From Sphingobacteriales bacterium TSM_CSS (GTDB lineage Bacteria > Bacteroidota > Bacteroidia > Chitinophagales > UBA2359), in the NCBI GenBank assembly GCA_002212985.1, contig NBMY01000098.1:1-64000 (forward strand): DNA of 64,000 bases. The letters are read 5' to 3'. The position numbers and the translations under genes are program-made. Below are positions 1 to 8,075 of the stretch, piece after piece (the stretch's first letter is position 1; every line of letters begins with the position of its first letter). Under the pieces are notes generated by a model. The model was not told where the DNA came from and did not search any database. It worked only from the letters and a program-made list of their open reading frames with translations.

Positions 1-1915
1 GGTCGCTCAAAGCGGTAAAGTCGTTGCTCCATGTTACGCTGCTGCAAGCATCGGTTGCTGTGGCGCCGCCGTTGGAGGCTAACCATGCGTTCAGTTCGGC
101 AGTATTACCCGCACCGTCGCAGGATACCGTTAAACCGGAAGCGGGCGTGTCAATGGAAGGAGCGCCTGCATCTTGTATGGTTATGGTTTGGGTACAGGAA
201 TTTGAATTTCCGGCAGCATCCTCAATAACCCATGTTCGGATGATTTCTATCTGGCAGGTTCCGGAAGGTGCGCCATCGGAATAAGATATGGAGGTAACGG
301 CGCAATTATCGGCAACAGAGCCGCCCGCATCGGTAAGCATTTGCAAGGTGGCCGGCACCGAAACGGGAGAATAATCGGGCAAAGCGGCTATTGAGCATCC
401 ATTTACAGATGCAGCCGGCGGACAAAGGGTAAAGTCAGGTACTTCGGAGTCATTGACCGTTACACTAAAGGAGCAGGTGGCTGTATTTCCCGATGCATCG
501 GTAGCGGTAACCGTTACCGTAGTATTTCCTACCACAAAAGCGGTTCCGGAATCTTGAGAATAGGTGATGTTTACCGGCAAAACACAGTTATCTGTTGCAA
601 CGGCAGGGGCATAACTAACCACTGCACTGCATTGCCCCAGGTCGTTGACAGTAGTAATGTTTCCGGGGCATGATGTAATAACAGGCGGTTCGCTTTCCAA
701 CAGGGTTACCGTGAAACTGCAACTTACCGTGTTGCTTTGGCTGTCTGTAGCCTGCCAGGCAACAGTAGTGGTGCCCACGTTAAAAACGGTTCCGCTCAAT
801 TGACCCGACAGCAATGAAACGACCGAAAACGAACAGTTATCGGAAGAGGTGGGGTTTGTGTAGTTAACCGTGGCACTGCAAGCGCCGCCCGTTGTTGTTT
901 GTATAATATTAGAAGGACAATTAATTACTGGCAGTTGTATATCATTTACCACTACATTAAAAGTACAAACCGATACGTTAAAAGCGGCATCTACGGCAGT
1001 ATAGGTTTGCACGGTTGTGCCTACCGGAAAATTGCCGCCCGGGCCGGGACTTGGGCTTATAAAAACAGGTACACCGCAATTATCGGTTGCGGTGGGGGCA
1101 GTCCAGGTGGCAGTAGCCGAACAGAGGTCTGGTATGTTGTTGACCGTAATTGGCGAAGCCGGGCAGCCGGTAATAACCGGCGGCACGTTGTCGCTAATGG
1201 TAATGGTTTGGGTTACTGTTTGTGTGCAGCCGGGGTGTGCAGCGCCGTTGTTATCGGCATCGAAGGTATAGGTGATGGTATGAACGCCTGTTCCGGCCAG
1301 CGAAGGGAAAAAAGTATTGCCAATTACTCCGGTACCGCTAAAAACACCTGTACCCGAAGCAACACCGCTGCCATTGCCCAATTGTGCGCTGCCGGTTAAA
1401 GCGAAAGAAGGACTGCCCGGGCAAACAGGGGTGTTAATAACAGGGGTAAATGATGGGTCGGGGTAGAAACACTCGTTAGATGTGGAAAAACTGACAACCC
1501 CGTTTGAGGCCGTAATAGTGTAACCAACATCATCAATATGATAACCCGATAAAACGTATAATCCCGAACCGGCAGGCGATTCGGAAAAAGAGGCGCCGGG
1601 ATTAATGGACACAGAACCCGCCACATCGGAATACAAGCCCGAAATTGCCGTTATGGTCCAGGTTTGTCCGGTGGGGGCAGTTATGGTAATGGTTTCAGAA
1701 AACGTACCGGAGTCGGAGTCGGAGCCATTCTGTACAGGGGCGGCATTGTTCATGCACGAACAGGGGGCAGTAATATCTATGCTGCATCCCAAAAATACTA
1801 TCAATGCCACTTCGGCAACCGAGTAAAGCCCCGAAATATTGTCTTCTACCCTGGCAAACACGATTGTATTGCCCGAATTGTAGGGGCTGCTTAAGGCATT
1901 TACGTTGTTATCTGC
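1..1915 (-). CDS. HYR-repeat surface protein, C-terminal fragment (partial at window edge)
   Basis: The minus strand is open from about 1945 down to base 1 with no stop, so the 3' end lies outside the window. The translation starts with a module reading ADNNVNALSSPYNSGNTIVF followed by a Cys-poor stretch ending in YSVAEVAL, which is the second half of a repeat common in Bacteroidota gliding/adhesin-type proteins. It continues into a chain of HYR-type repeats of roughly 80 residues, each with a PPVITxCP-like start, a DNC core and a VTxTDxSGNTxxCSFxVTV-like end, and finally a stretch with the SCDGxGN...LNAWLxxNGG signature. These are extracellular beta-sandwich repeats; the role is probably adhesion or surface structure. 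The fragment lacks a signal peptide: its N-terminal part is the separate ORF at 2501-2980, cut off by the insert at 1916-2551. An ATG at 1943-1945 keeps the frame open into the insert but is unlikely to be a genuine start. Confidence 0.8.
1907..1915. repeat. Left 9-bp direct repeat at insert junction
   Basis: GTTATCTGC; identical copy at 2552-2560. On the minus strand it encodes Ala-Asp-Asn (GCA GAT AAC) in the frame of the surface protein, and it also supplies the TAA stop codon of the YopX-like gene at 1908-1910. Confidence 0.75.
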
Positions 1916-2393
1916 TATGCTGTGCGACCAATTCCGAAATTTCATTATCCCAAATATTTCCGACAACTTCGACAAAATTTAAAAAGTCTGTTTTTAATTC
2001 ATCGTGGTCGGAAAATGGCGTAGCATATCCATAATTATTTTGGTCGGCTCTTTTATAACCGAAATAGGCGTAATCTTCCTCAAATACAACGGTTGCAAAA
2101 AATGTAGGTAGTAAATATTTTTCGTGTGCTGTGTACTTAATTATATCGCCTTCAAAAATTGGCGTTCCATTTTTATCTTTTAATCCAGTACATTGAGTAA
2201 CTGTATTGCTTTCAACATTGTAAAAACTTGTTTGAAACTCATTTTCCATATCAGGCAATTTAGTGATGTAGTGATATAAACTGCCATCATAATCTTTATG
2301 AAAATCACCATAAACAAAAGCTGTTTTTTCGTAGCGTTCAGGAAATCTTTGTACTCTGACAAATCCCCGACCTCTGTATGTGTTTCTATCCAT
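1908..2393 (-). CDS. YopX-like protein, 161 aa
   Basis: The sequence has the YopX family hallmark TGLKDKNGTPIFEGDIIKY at about residues 70-88, preceded by a FVYGDF-like segment near residue 30. YopX proteins are small proteins of unknown function mostly found in phages, plasmids and gene cassettes of Firmicutes and Bacteroidota. The gene starts with ATG at 2391-2393, just inside an attC-like palindrome, and its stop codon lies in the 9-bp junction repeat, so the last few residues (about AQHSR) may be an artefact of the insertion rather than the native C-terminus. Codon use is AT-rich compared with neighbours. There are no other phage genes nearby. Confidence 0.8.
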   Translation of the reverse strand: MDRNTYRGRGFVRVQRFPERYEKTAFVYGDFHKDYDGSLYHYITKLPDMENEFQTSFYNVESNTVTQCTGLKDKNGTPIFEGDIIKYTAHEKYLLPTFFATVVFEEDYAYFGYKRADQNNYGYATPFSDHDELKTDFLNFVEVVGNIWDNEISELVAQHSR

Positions 2394-2551
2394 TTTGAAT
2401 AATTTTTACCCCTAAAAAAGCACAGCATATAACAGGGGTTTTGCTATATGGTGGCTGACGTACAAAAATTATGCTGTGTACATCTAATCAGCTTCGGTGG
2501 TTATTTGAACTGACGAGCCTTGAATGCCACCACATCGCAAAGCCCTAATCC
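1916..2551. mobile_element. 636-bp insert splitting the surface-protein gene; integron-cassette-like
   Basis: The nine bases GTTATCTGC occur at 1907-1915 and again at 2552-2560, exactly at the two points where the surface-protein reading frame breaks. Deleting one copy plus the intervening 636 bp joins the two fragments in frame and completes a repeat module (QADADN joined to NVNALSS). The insert holds a YopX-like gene on the minus strand, with AT-rich composition unlike the GC-richer flanking coding sequence. TATGCTGTGC at 1916-1925 and its reverse complement at 2420-2429 bracket that gene. No transposase is encoded, so movement must have been in trans or by recombination. The nine-base repeats could be a target duplication or a microhomology; I cannot tell which. 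Confidence 0.7.
2421..2478 (-). other. attC-like imperfect palindrome upstream of the YopX-like gene
   Basis: CACAGCAT at 2421-2428 pairs exactly with ATGCTGTG at 2471-2478. Read on the minus strand the 58-bp site begins CACAGCATAA, contains an inner TTTTTG/CAAAAC pair, and ends CTGTTATATGCTGTG, i.e. with a GTTATAT core resembling the GTTRRRY core of integron attC sites. It lies between a coding-like tail (stop at 2501) and the YopX start, the position expected for the attC of a preceding cassette. The core is imperfect (T at the second R), so this is a suggestion, not an identification. Confidence 0.4.
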
Positions 2552-2980
2552 GTTATCTGCATCTGCCTGTGTGGCGTGATAGGTAATGGTTACACCCGTG
2601 CCGGCATAAACATCATCATCGGCATCGGTAAGCATAAAATCGGCCGTGCCGGGACTAATACTGCTTTCACACTGGGTTAAGGAAGTATTACTTACTACCG
2701 GAGGGTCTTCCGGCATTTGAAAATTAGCCGTTATTTTACCCGAATTGGTTATAGCATATTTTGCATGTGGAGTTTTTTTAAGTGCTTTCCGGGCATTCTT
2801 AGTTCCTGAAGCCGGTATTGCAACACCGGTTTTACCGCCCGAATAAGCGGTTTCGTTCATTAACTCCCAACTTGCCGTTTTTAACTTGCCTTTAGCATCT
2901 CCGGCAGGGGCTGCCCATAAGAAGTGTGCCTCAAAACAAAGTAAAACTGCAAAAACAGAATAGTGTACTAAAAGTTTCAT
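2501..2980 (-). CDS. HYR-repeat surface protein, N-terminal fragment (truncated by insert)
   Basis: 159 residues. The first 24 residues form a signal peptide (LLVHYSVFAVLLCFEAHFLW core, cleavage after WAA). A short basic linker follows, then from about residue 92 a module reading VVSNTSLTQCESSISPG and VTITYHATQADADNG, which is the first half of the repeat whose second half opens the fragment at 1-1915. The natural protein sequence ends at about residue 143; the remaining residues (GLGLCDVVAFKARQFK) are encoded by the insert. The product would be exported but truncated, so the full gene is most likely inactive in this strain unless the insert can be lost. Confidence 0.75.
   Translation of the reverse strand: MKLLVHYSVFAVLLCFEAHFLWAAPAGDAKGKLKTASWELMNETAYSGGKTGVAIPASGTKNARKALKKTPHAKYAITNSGKITANFQMPEDPPVVSNTSLTQCESSISPGTADFMLTDADDDVYAGTGVTITYHATQADADNGLGLCDVVAFKARQFK
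2552..2560. repeat. Right 9-bp direct repeat at insert junction
   Basis: GTTATCTGC, the partner of 1907-1915. It encodes Ala-Asp-Asn in the N-terminal fragment of the surface protein, in the same frame as the left copy. Confidence 0.75.
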
Positions 2981-3766
2981 AGTATAGCTTACGATTTATT
3001 TATTAGAGTGATTTATGACAATTTCCTTTGGCTTCTCTTTTCTAAAGGTGTACGCATTTTTTTGCAACTTGTTCATGCTTTTTTAATAAGTTTACCTGCA
3101 TACAACAAACCCAACAACAGCGTATCAGCTTTATTAAAACCCCAATGTGCCTGCCAAAGCAGTTAACACAGGACAAAAGACCTTGGACAATAATCAGGCC
3201 AAACATTCTAAATGTGCAAGTTCTTTAAATAATGATACAAACAGGAAAATCCAACAAATAGCTACAAGTATTTGATTTACAGCGCTTTTCAACACAAAAT
3301 TTTATTCAATTTATTTTTAACCGAGAATATTTTTTTTACAAAAGAATGGCAATATTGCACTAAAAACACAGTTGTACACAGCAGCATTGTTGTACAATAG
3401 TTTCATACATAAGCCTGCAACAGATGTACATTTGTATCAAATAACATTAGTCAACTTGTGCAATCCCTAAATGAAGTGTGTGGCCGGAGGAACAGTTATT
3501 GGTGCTCCGTTTCCGGAATTAGGTGCCCGGGCGCAGCTTTACGGTGGTAAGCCCGCTAAATGAACAGGGTAAATTTTACCGGCGCTACAAAAGCATATAC
3601 GCCCCCCCGAAAGGAGATGGTGTAAAAGTTTTTCACTTAGCAAAAGTTATGTACAGAGGAGGGAACAGGGAAGCAACTTGGGCGGACCTGCACTGATTGC
3701 AGGGCAATCAATCCGGGCAGTTGCGGGCGGCTTCGGCAATGTTTAACCCAAGCCGGTTAAGTTAAA
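2981..3766. other. 786-bp intergenic region, no gene seen
   Basis: AT-rich upstream region of the surface-protein gene followed by a more GC-rich part near 3480-3760. A 30-codon ORF at 3471-3563 (plus) is the only suggestive reading frame and has no recognisable relatives. It may be decayed coding sequence. No RNA gene or clear promoter was recognised. Confidence 0.4.
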
Positions 3767-4390
3767 TTAGTATGTAAGGTGTCCGTTGAAGTAAATTTTG
3801 CGTTTAATGATGCGCAGTTTACCGGCTTCTTCGAGGTGTTTTATTTTTCTGATAACCGTTTCCACCCTTAAGCCGGTAAGGTCGGCAATTTGTTGGCGGG
3901 TAAGCGGAAGGGCTTTGCTTTGCAGTTTATCTTTCCCCGAATTTAAGGTCATTTTATGTTTAAAGTAATCCATAACCGATAAAATGCGTTCTTCGGGTTC
4001 TTCGCAGGTAATGGTTTTAAGCAAAAAAGCTTTGTATTGCAGGCGGCGGCTTAAAATTTGGCTAAGCCGGTAATGCACGTCGAAATGGTCTTTCAGCAGT
4101 TCCTTAAAATGATAATGTCGCAAAACCCACACTTCGGAATCGGAAACGGCAATGGCATTGGCCGGGTAAGGAAATTCACCAAACAGCGCCGGTTCGCCAA
4201 AGCTTTCGCCTTCGGCAAAAAATCCCTGAATAAAATCGCCCTCATCGCCAAAATTGCTCATTTTTACCACTCCTTTGTTAATTTGGTAAAAATTATAAGC
4301 CTCGTCGCCCTCCATAAAAATAAAATCGCCCTTATGAAAGGTTGCTAATTTAGCGCCGTATTTCTGCAGAATGGCCGTAGGAATTATCAT
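3767..4390 (-). CDS. Crp/Fnr family transcriptional regulator, 207 aa
   Basis: The N-terminal half (about residues 15-130) is a cyclic-nucleotide-binding fold with FHKGDFIFMEGDEAYNFYQI and FFAEGESFGEPALFGEFPYP, matching the cupin-like effector domain. The C-terminal third is a winged helix with LTRQQIADLTGLRVETVIRK as the recognition helix region. Family members bind palindromic DNA and respond to small effectors or redox; the conserved Arg/Ser of true cAMP binders is not evident and no Fe-S cysteine cluster is present, so the signal is unknown. The reading frame extends upstream to 4534, but the ATG at 4388-4390 (MIIPTAILQKYG) gives the normal family length and was chosen. Confidence 0.85.
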   Translation of the reverse strand: MIIPTAILQKYGAKLATFHKGDFIFMEGDEAYNFYQINKGVVKMSNFGDEGDFIQGFFAEGESFGEPALFGEFPYPANAIAVSDSEVWVLRHYHFKELLKDHFDVHYRLSQILSRRLQYKAFLLKTITCEEPEERILSVMDYFKHKMTLNSGKDKLQSKALPLTRQQIADLTGLRVETVIRKIKHLEEAGKLRIIKRKIYFNGHLTY

Positions 4391-4555
4391 AGATGTTGTA
4401 GTATTTTTATATGTTTGAGTGTAAATTACGGTGTGTGTGCAAGGCGGCGGTAAACAGGGTGGCAGCAAGGGAACTGGCAGTTTAAGCGGTAATATTCCGG
4501 TAGTGCTGTTTTCATTATCAAAAAAGGGGCGCACACCAAAACGGGCAGTATAACA

Positions 4556-5083
4556 CTACCGGGGTTTTGTGGTGCTTTTCAGGTCTAATTTCATGACAGG
4601 TTCAAATACGGCATCGTGTCCGGTTTTATCTTTGGCATCGGTAGAGCGCCGGTAGATGACCAAGAAATTGTTCTCCACGCCTACATAACAAGTTTGCTGT
4701 ATGCCTTCCCAAAATCCGGTTGTGGCGGTTAAGGCGGTTTGGGGCACGGCATATTGCGGTTCGCCGTAATCAGATTTCGGCAATTCTTTAAAATAGCCGA
4801 TACCTGTGGCGGCACGGTATTTTACCCCCCGATAGTTGAGGTAGATTTTGGTATTCGGTGTGCCGTTATTGTCTTTGCCGGTTTCGTACTCCCACCCTAT
4901 TGAGTCGTTTACGGGCACAAACGGTTGTTTGGCTTCCGCTTGTGACAAGGCATCGGTATCAGAAGGCGTGGCGGCCTGCTGCTGCATTTTGCCCGATGCA
5001 GCAGCAGGCTTATCGCCTTCTTTACAGGCAGGCAACATTGCTGCCGTGAGCAGCAGCAATGTACAAAACAAGGCTTTTTTCAT
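4556..5083 (-). CDS. Predicted lipoprotein, 175 aa, unknown function
   Basis: Starting at the ATG at 5081-5083, the protein opens with MKKALFCTLLLLTAAMLPAC, a lipoprotein signal with Cys20 as the acylated residue. A low-complexity Ala/Gln/Ser linker follows (KEGDKPAAASGKMQQ) and then a globular region with several aromatic residues ending DLKSTTKPR. I recognise no family. The reading frame continues to 5119 upstream, but that adds residues before the signal core and is unlikely. It lies 165 bp upstream of the Crp/Fnr regulator on the same strand. Confidence 0.7.
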   Translation of the reverse strand: MKKALFCTLLLLTAAMLPACKEGDKPAAASGKMQQQAATPSDTDALSQAEAKQPFVPVNDSIGWEYETGKDNNGTPNTKIYLNYRGVKYRAATGIGYFKELPKSDYGEPQYAVPQTALTATTGFWEGIQQTCYVGVENNFLVIYRRSTDAKDKTGHDAVFEPVMKLDLKSTTKPR

Positions 5084-5163
5084 TTTTTGCAGTAATGGGC
5101 TGAATATAAACAAGTGCAATTTTGCAAATTGGGGTTGGGGGTTAGTGTTTTGACACTTTAGTT

Positions 5164-5192
5164 TTAATTAAGTTCATAAAATTAAATGGATA
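5164..5192. repeat. 29-bp direct repeat, copy 1
   Basis: Starts TTAATTAAGTTCATAAAATT and ends ATGGATA. It is identical to 5343-5371, and similarity continues for about ten bases beyond (AAACACTAGT against GAACATTAGT). Confidence 0.8.
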
Positions 5193-5342
5193 AAACACTA
5201 GTTTAAATCATAGCGGTCTTTGCGAATTACATAGCGGTCTTTGCGGTTTTTTTCTTTTACCGCAAGGTTCGCAAGGGTTGCGCAAAGGTCGCTATTGGTT
5301 AAAAATATTGTTGCCAATGTTTTAACCCCGAGTACTCGGGGC

Positions 5343-5371
5343 TTAATTAAGTTCATAAAATTAAATGGATA
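5343..5371. repeat. 29-bp direct repeat, copy 2
   Basis: Same sequence as 5164-5192, 179 bp downstream; the two copies bracket the CGCAAAG-type repeats and the 16-bp palindrome at 5326-5341. Confidence 0.8.
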
Positions 5372-5437
5372 GAACATTAGTAATTTCCGTTGGTTCATTA
5401 CTTCGGGCTGTAAGGGCAATATCTGTTTGGTTTTTTA

Positions 5438-7210
5438 TTATTCGGCATACATTTGTTCAATGTAATTGCCGTATTTTTCCAATATAACCCGGCGTTTGAG
5501 TTTCATGGTTGGGGTAAGTTCGCCGCCGTCAATTGTCCATTCATTGGTGAGCAGGGTAAATTTTTTAATTTGCTCTATATGGCTGAAATTGGCGTTATAT
5601 TTTTGCAAAATATGTTCAAAATGCGCTGTAACCTTTGGATTGGCAATAAGGTCTTCTTTTGAGGTGTAGCTAATATGGTGTTCGTTGGCCCATTCTTCGA
5701 GGGAGGCGAAAGCGGGCACAATAAGCGCCGAAACAAATTTTTTACCTTCGCCCACCACCATTATTTGTTCAATATGAAAATCTTGCTTAAACATGGTTTC
5801 TATGGGGTTGGGTGCAACGTATTTACCGCCCGAAGTTTTGAGCAGTTCTTTTTTGCGGTCGGTAATTTTAAGAAAGTTGAAGCCATGTTTACCCTGCACC
5901 ATTTCGCCAATATCGCCGGTATGAAACCAGCCTTCGGCATCCATTACTTCGGCGGTGGCATCGGGTTTGTTGTAGTATCCCATCATAATGTTGGGGCCTT
6001 TGGCTAAAATTTCGCCATCGGAGGCTATTTTAATTTGCACGCCGTCAATAACAGGGCCAATGGTACCCAGCAGGGCGCCATGTTTGGTAAAGCGCCCCAG
6101 GCACAGGGCGGGCGAGGTTTCGGTTAGCCCGTATCCTTCGCGTATGGGTATGCCGGCGGCCGAAAAAACCCTTGCCATTTTGGTGGGGCAGGCGGCGGCG
6201 CCGGTAACAATGCCTTTAATATTACCGCCCAAAGCGGCACGCCATTTGCTGAAAATGAGTTTATCGGCAATAGCCCATTTCAGGTTTTGCAGGGGGGCTC
6301 TTTCTGCATCAAACTCGTAGGTATCTGCCAGGTGCAAAGCCCAGAAGAAAAGTTGTTTTTTTATGCCGGTAAGGTCGTGCCCTTTGTGGTAAATTTTTTC
6401 AAACACTTTTTCCAGCAGGCGCGGCACGGTGGTAAAAAAGTGCGGCTTTACCTCCTGCAGGTTTTCGCCCAATTTTTCCACGTTTTCGGCATAGGTAATG
6501 GTAACCCCTTTCGACATGTAGCCATACGTAACCATGCGCTCAAAAATATGGCAGAGGGGTAAAAAACTCAGCGCTTCATCGCCGGGGTTGAGCGGTATAA
6601 TAGGAAGCGTGCTTTTAATGTTGCTTATAATGTTGTTGTGCGATAACATAACCCCTTTGGGGTTGCCGGTTGTACCCGATGTATAGATGAGCGTGGCCAG
6701 TTGGTCGGGTTTTATACCTGCTTTAATTTTTTCCACTTCATCAAGGCTGCCTTGTGCAAAAATTTCTTCCCAGTGTTTAGCGCCTTCGGTTTTGTTAAAG
6801 GTATAAATTTCCTGCAAAGAAGGCACTTGCGGTTGGGCATTGCGCACTTTGCGAAGCAGCACCTCGCCGTCAACAAAACACAGTTTTACGCCGGCGTCGT
6901 TAAAAATATATTCGTATTCGCGGGGGCTTATGGTGGGGTAAACCGGCACGTTAATTACGCCAATTTGTTGCATGCCCATATCCATAATGTTCCATTCGGG
7001 GCGGTTGGCAAAAGAGATAAGCGAAACCCGGTCGCCGGGTTGCAGGCCTAAATTCAGCAGTCCTAAACTTACCTTATTAATTAACTCCACAAAGCGGGCG
7101 GAGCTATAGTGTTGCCATTGTCCGTTTACCTTGCTGCCAATGCAACGTTGCATCGGAAACTTGCCAAGTTGGTAGTAGGGCAGGTCGAAAAGGCGGGTAA
7201 AATCATTCAT
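5438..7210 (-). CDS. Long-chain acyl-CoA synthetase (AMP-binding), 590 aa
   Basis: This enzyme adenylates a fatty acid and transfers it to coenzyme A. The adenylate-forming signature TLIYTSGTTGNPKGVMLSH is at about residues 173-191, followed by GYGLTETSPA, GWFHTGDIGEM and DRKKELLKTSGGKYVAPNPIE, the last carrying the catalytic lysine region. Length and order fit the FadD15-like long-chain enzymes found across Bacteroidota. ATG start at 7208-7210. It stands alone between a repeat-rich gap and the GNAT gene on the same strand. Confidence 0.92.
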   Translation of the reverse strand: MNDFTRLFDLPYYQLGKFPMQRCIGSKVNGQWQHYSSARFVELINKVSLGLLNLGLQPGDRVSLISFANRPEWNIMDMGMQQIGVINVPVYPTISPREYEYIFNDAGVKLCFVDGEVLLRKVRNAQPQVPSLQEIYTFNKTEGAKHWEEIFAQGSLDEVEKIKAGIKPDQLATLIYTSGTTGNPKGVMLSHNNIISNIKSTLPIIPLNPGDEALSFLPLCHIFERMVTYGYMSKGVTITYAENVEKLGENLQEVKPHFFTTVPRLLEKVFEKIYHKGHDLTGIKKQLFFWALHLADTYEFDAERAPLQNLKWAIADKLIFSKWRAALGGNIKGIVTGAAACPTKMARVFSAAGIPIREGYGLTETSPALCLGRFTKHGALLGTIGPVIDGVQIKIASDGEILAKGPNIMMGYYNKPDATAEVMDAEGWFHTGDIGEMVQGKHGFNFLKITDRKKELLKTSGGKYVAPNPIETMFKQDFHIEQIMVVGEGKKFVSALIVPAFASLEEWANEHHISYTSKEDLIANPKVTAHFEHILQKYNANFSHIEQIKKFTLLTNEWTIDGGELTPTMKLKRRVILEKYGNYIEQMYAE

Positions 7211-7304
7211 ATGAACTATATTTTAATTGGTATTAAGGTAAAACGAGGGTAATTTTAGCATTTTTTTTTAAAACTACTGCCATTTTGGGTAAAAAAACAG
7301 TTTT

Positions 7305-7898
7305 TTATCGGGTTAAATCTTTTGTCCAGAAAACCAAAGGTTTTGGACTTTCTTCGGTTTCGCCAATTTCCTGCCAGGGTATATAGCAAACCATATCGGC
7401 TCTTTTCTGAAAGCCTTGTTTTTTCCAGAATTTATCTAAGGGCATATAACCTGGCGGGCGCAAAGGGTGGTCATCGGGTCTTATAACAGCGCAAAAACAA
7501 GCCATTTCGGCACCCCAACTTCGGGCGTGGGCTTCGCGGTAGTGAAAAAACCGTTTCCCGAAACCCCTGTTGCGGTAAGGTTTTGACAAGACCGATTCGC
7601 CGTAGTAAAAAATGCGGTCAATTTGATACCCTTTATCAATAAAGGGCTGTTTAATATTGTCCGATTCGTATTGCAAAGGCAATGCCGTAGAAACACCCAC
7701 TACTTTTCCTTCATCAAACACCACTACCAGCAGCGAATTGGGTGCATTAAAAAACGTACCCAAATAAGCCGATTCATAGGCCAAATCGCCCTCATACAAA
7801 TACGGGTATTCCCTGAAAACCTCTATACGTAACCGCGCCAGTTCATATAAATACTGACGCGCTTCTGTTCCGCTGTAAGTTTGAATATGTACCGACAT
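7305..7898 (-). CDS. GNAT family N-acetyltransferase, 197 aa
   Basis: Acetyl-CoA-binding loop with RNRGFGKRFF at residues 109-118 (the Q/RxxGxG/A motif), preceded by a beta strand SLLVVVFDEGKVVGVSTALP typical of the GNAT core. The substrate cannot be deduced. It reads away from the polyphosphate kinase gene at 8076, so the 177-bp gap between them is a divergent promoter region. Confidence 0.85.
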   Translation of the reverse strand: MSVHIQTYSGTEARQYLYELARLRIEVFREYPYLYEGDLAYESAYLGTFFNAPNSLLVVVFDEGKVVGVSTALPLQYESDNIKQPFIDKGYQIDRIFYYGESVLSKPYRNRGFGKRFFHYREAHARSWGAEMACFCAVIRPDDHPLRPPGYMPLDKFWKKQGFQKRADMVCYIPWQEIGETEESPKPLVFWTKDLTR

Positions 7899-8075
7899 AA
7901 TTAAAACTGTCTTTTTTTACCGCCTGCCTGCTTCGGGTTAAAGATAGCAAGCAAATGCGCAAACAAATATCTTTTAGCGTATTTTGAATACACCCAACCT
8001 GTTTTTTGCCTAACTTGCGCGGCAAATATCGGGCTTTTTTGCCGCCGTAATTTAAGAACCACAAAATAAATTCCC

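Larger units (their letters stand above)
5084..5437. other. Intergenic region rich in repeats
   Basis: No gene is supported. It carries a 29-bp direct repeat (5164-5192 and 5343-5371), tandem copies of TAGCGGTCTTTGCG (around 5210-5245), further CGCAAGG/CGCAAAGG units up to 5290, and the perfect palindrome CCCCGAGTACTCGGGG at 5326-5341. Such CGCAAAG-type arrays are familiar as dispersed intergenic repeats in Bacteroidota. Confidence 0.6.

Noticed and set aside
1-2980. Prophage or phage remnant, because YopX genes are often phage-borne
   Set aside because: No other phage gene, integrase or structural protein in the region; flanking sequence is one chromosomal surface-protein gene.
3471-3563. 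30-codon plus-strand ORF that begins MKCVAGGTVIGAPFPELGAR
   Set aside because: Coding-like appearance only; too short, no family, no promoter or ribosome site identified.
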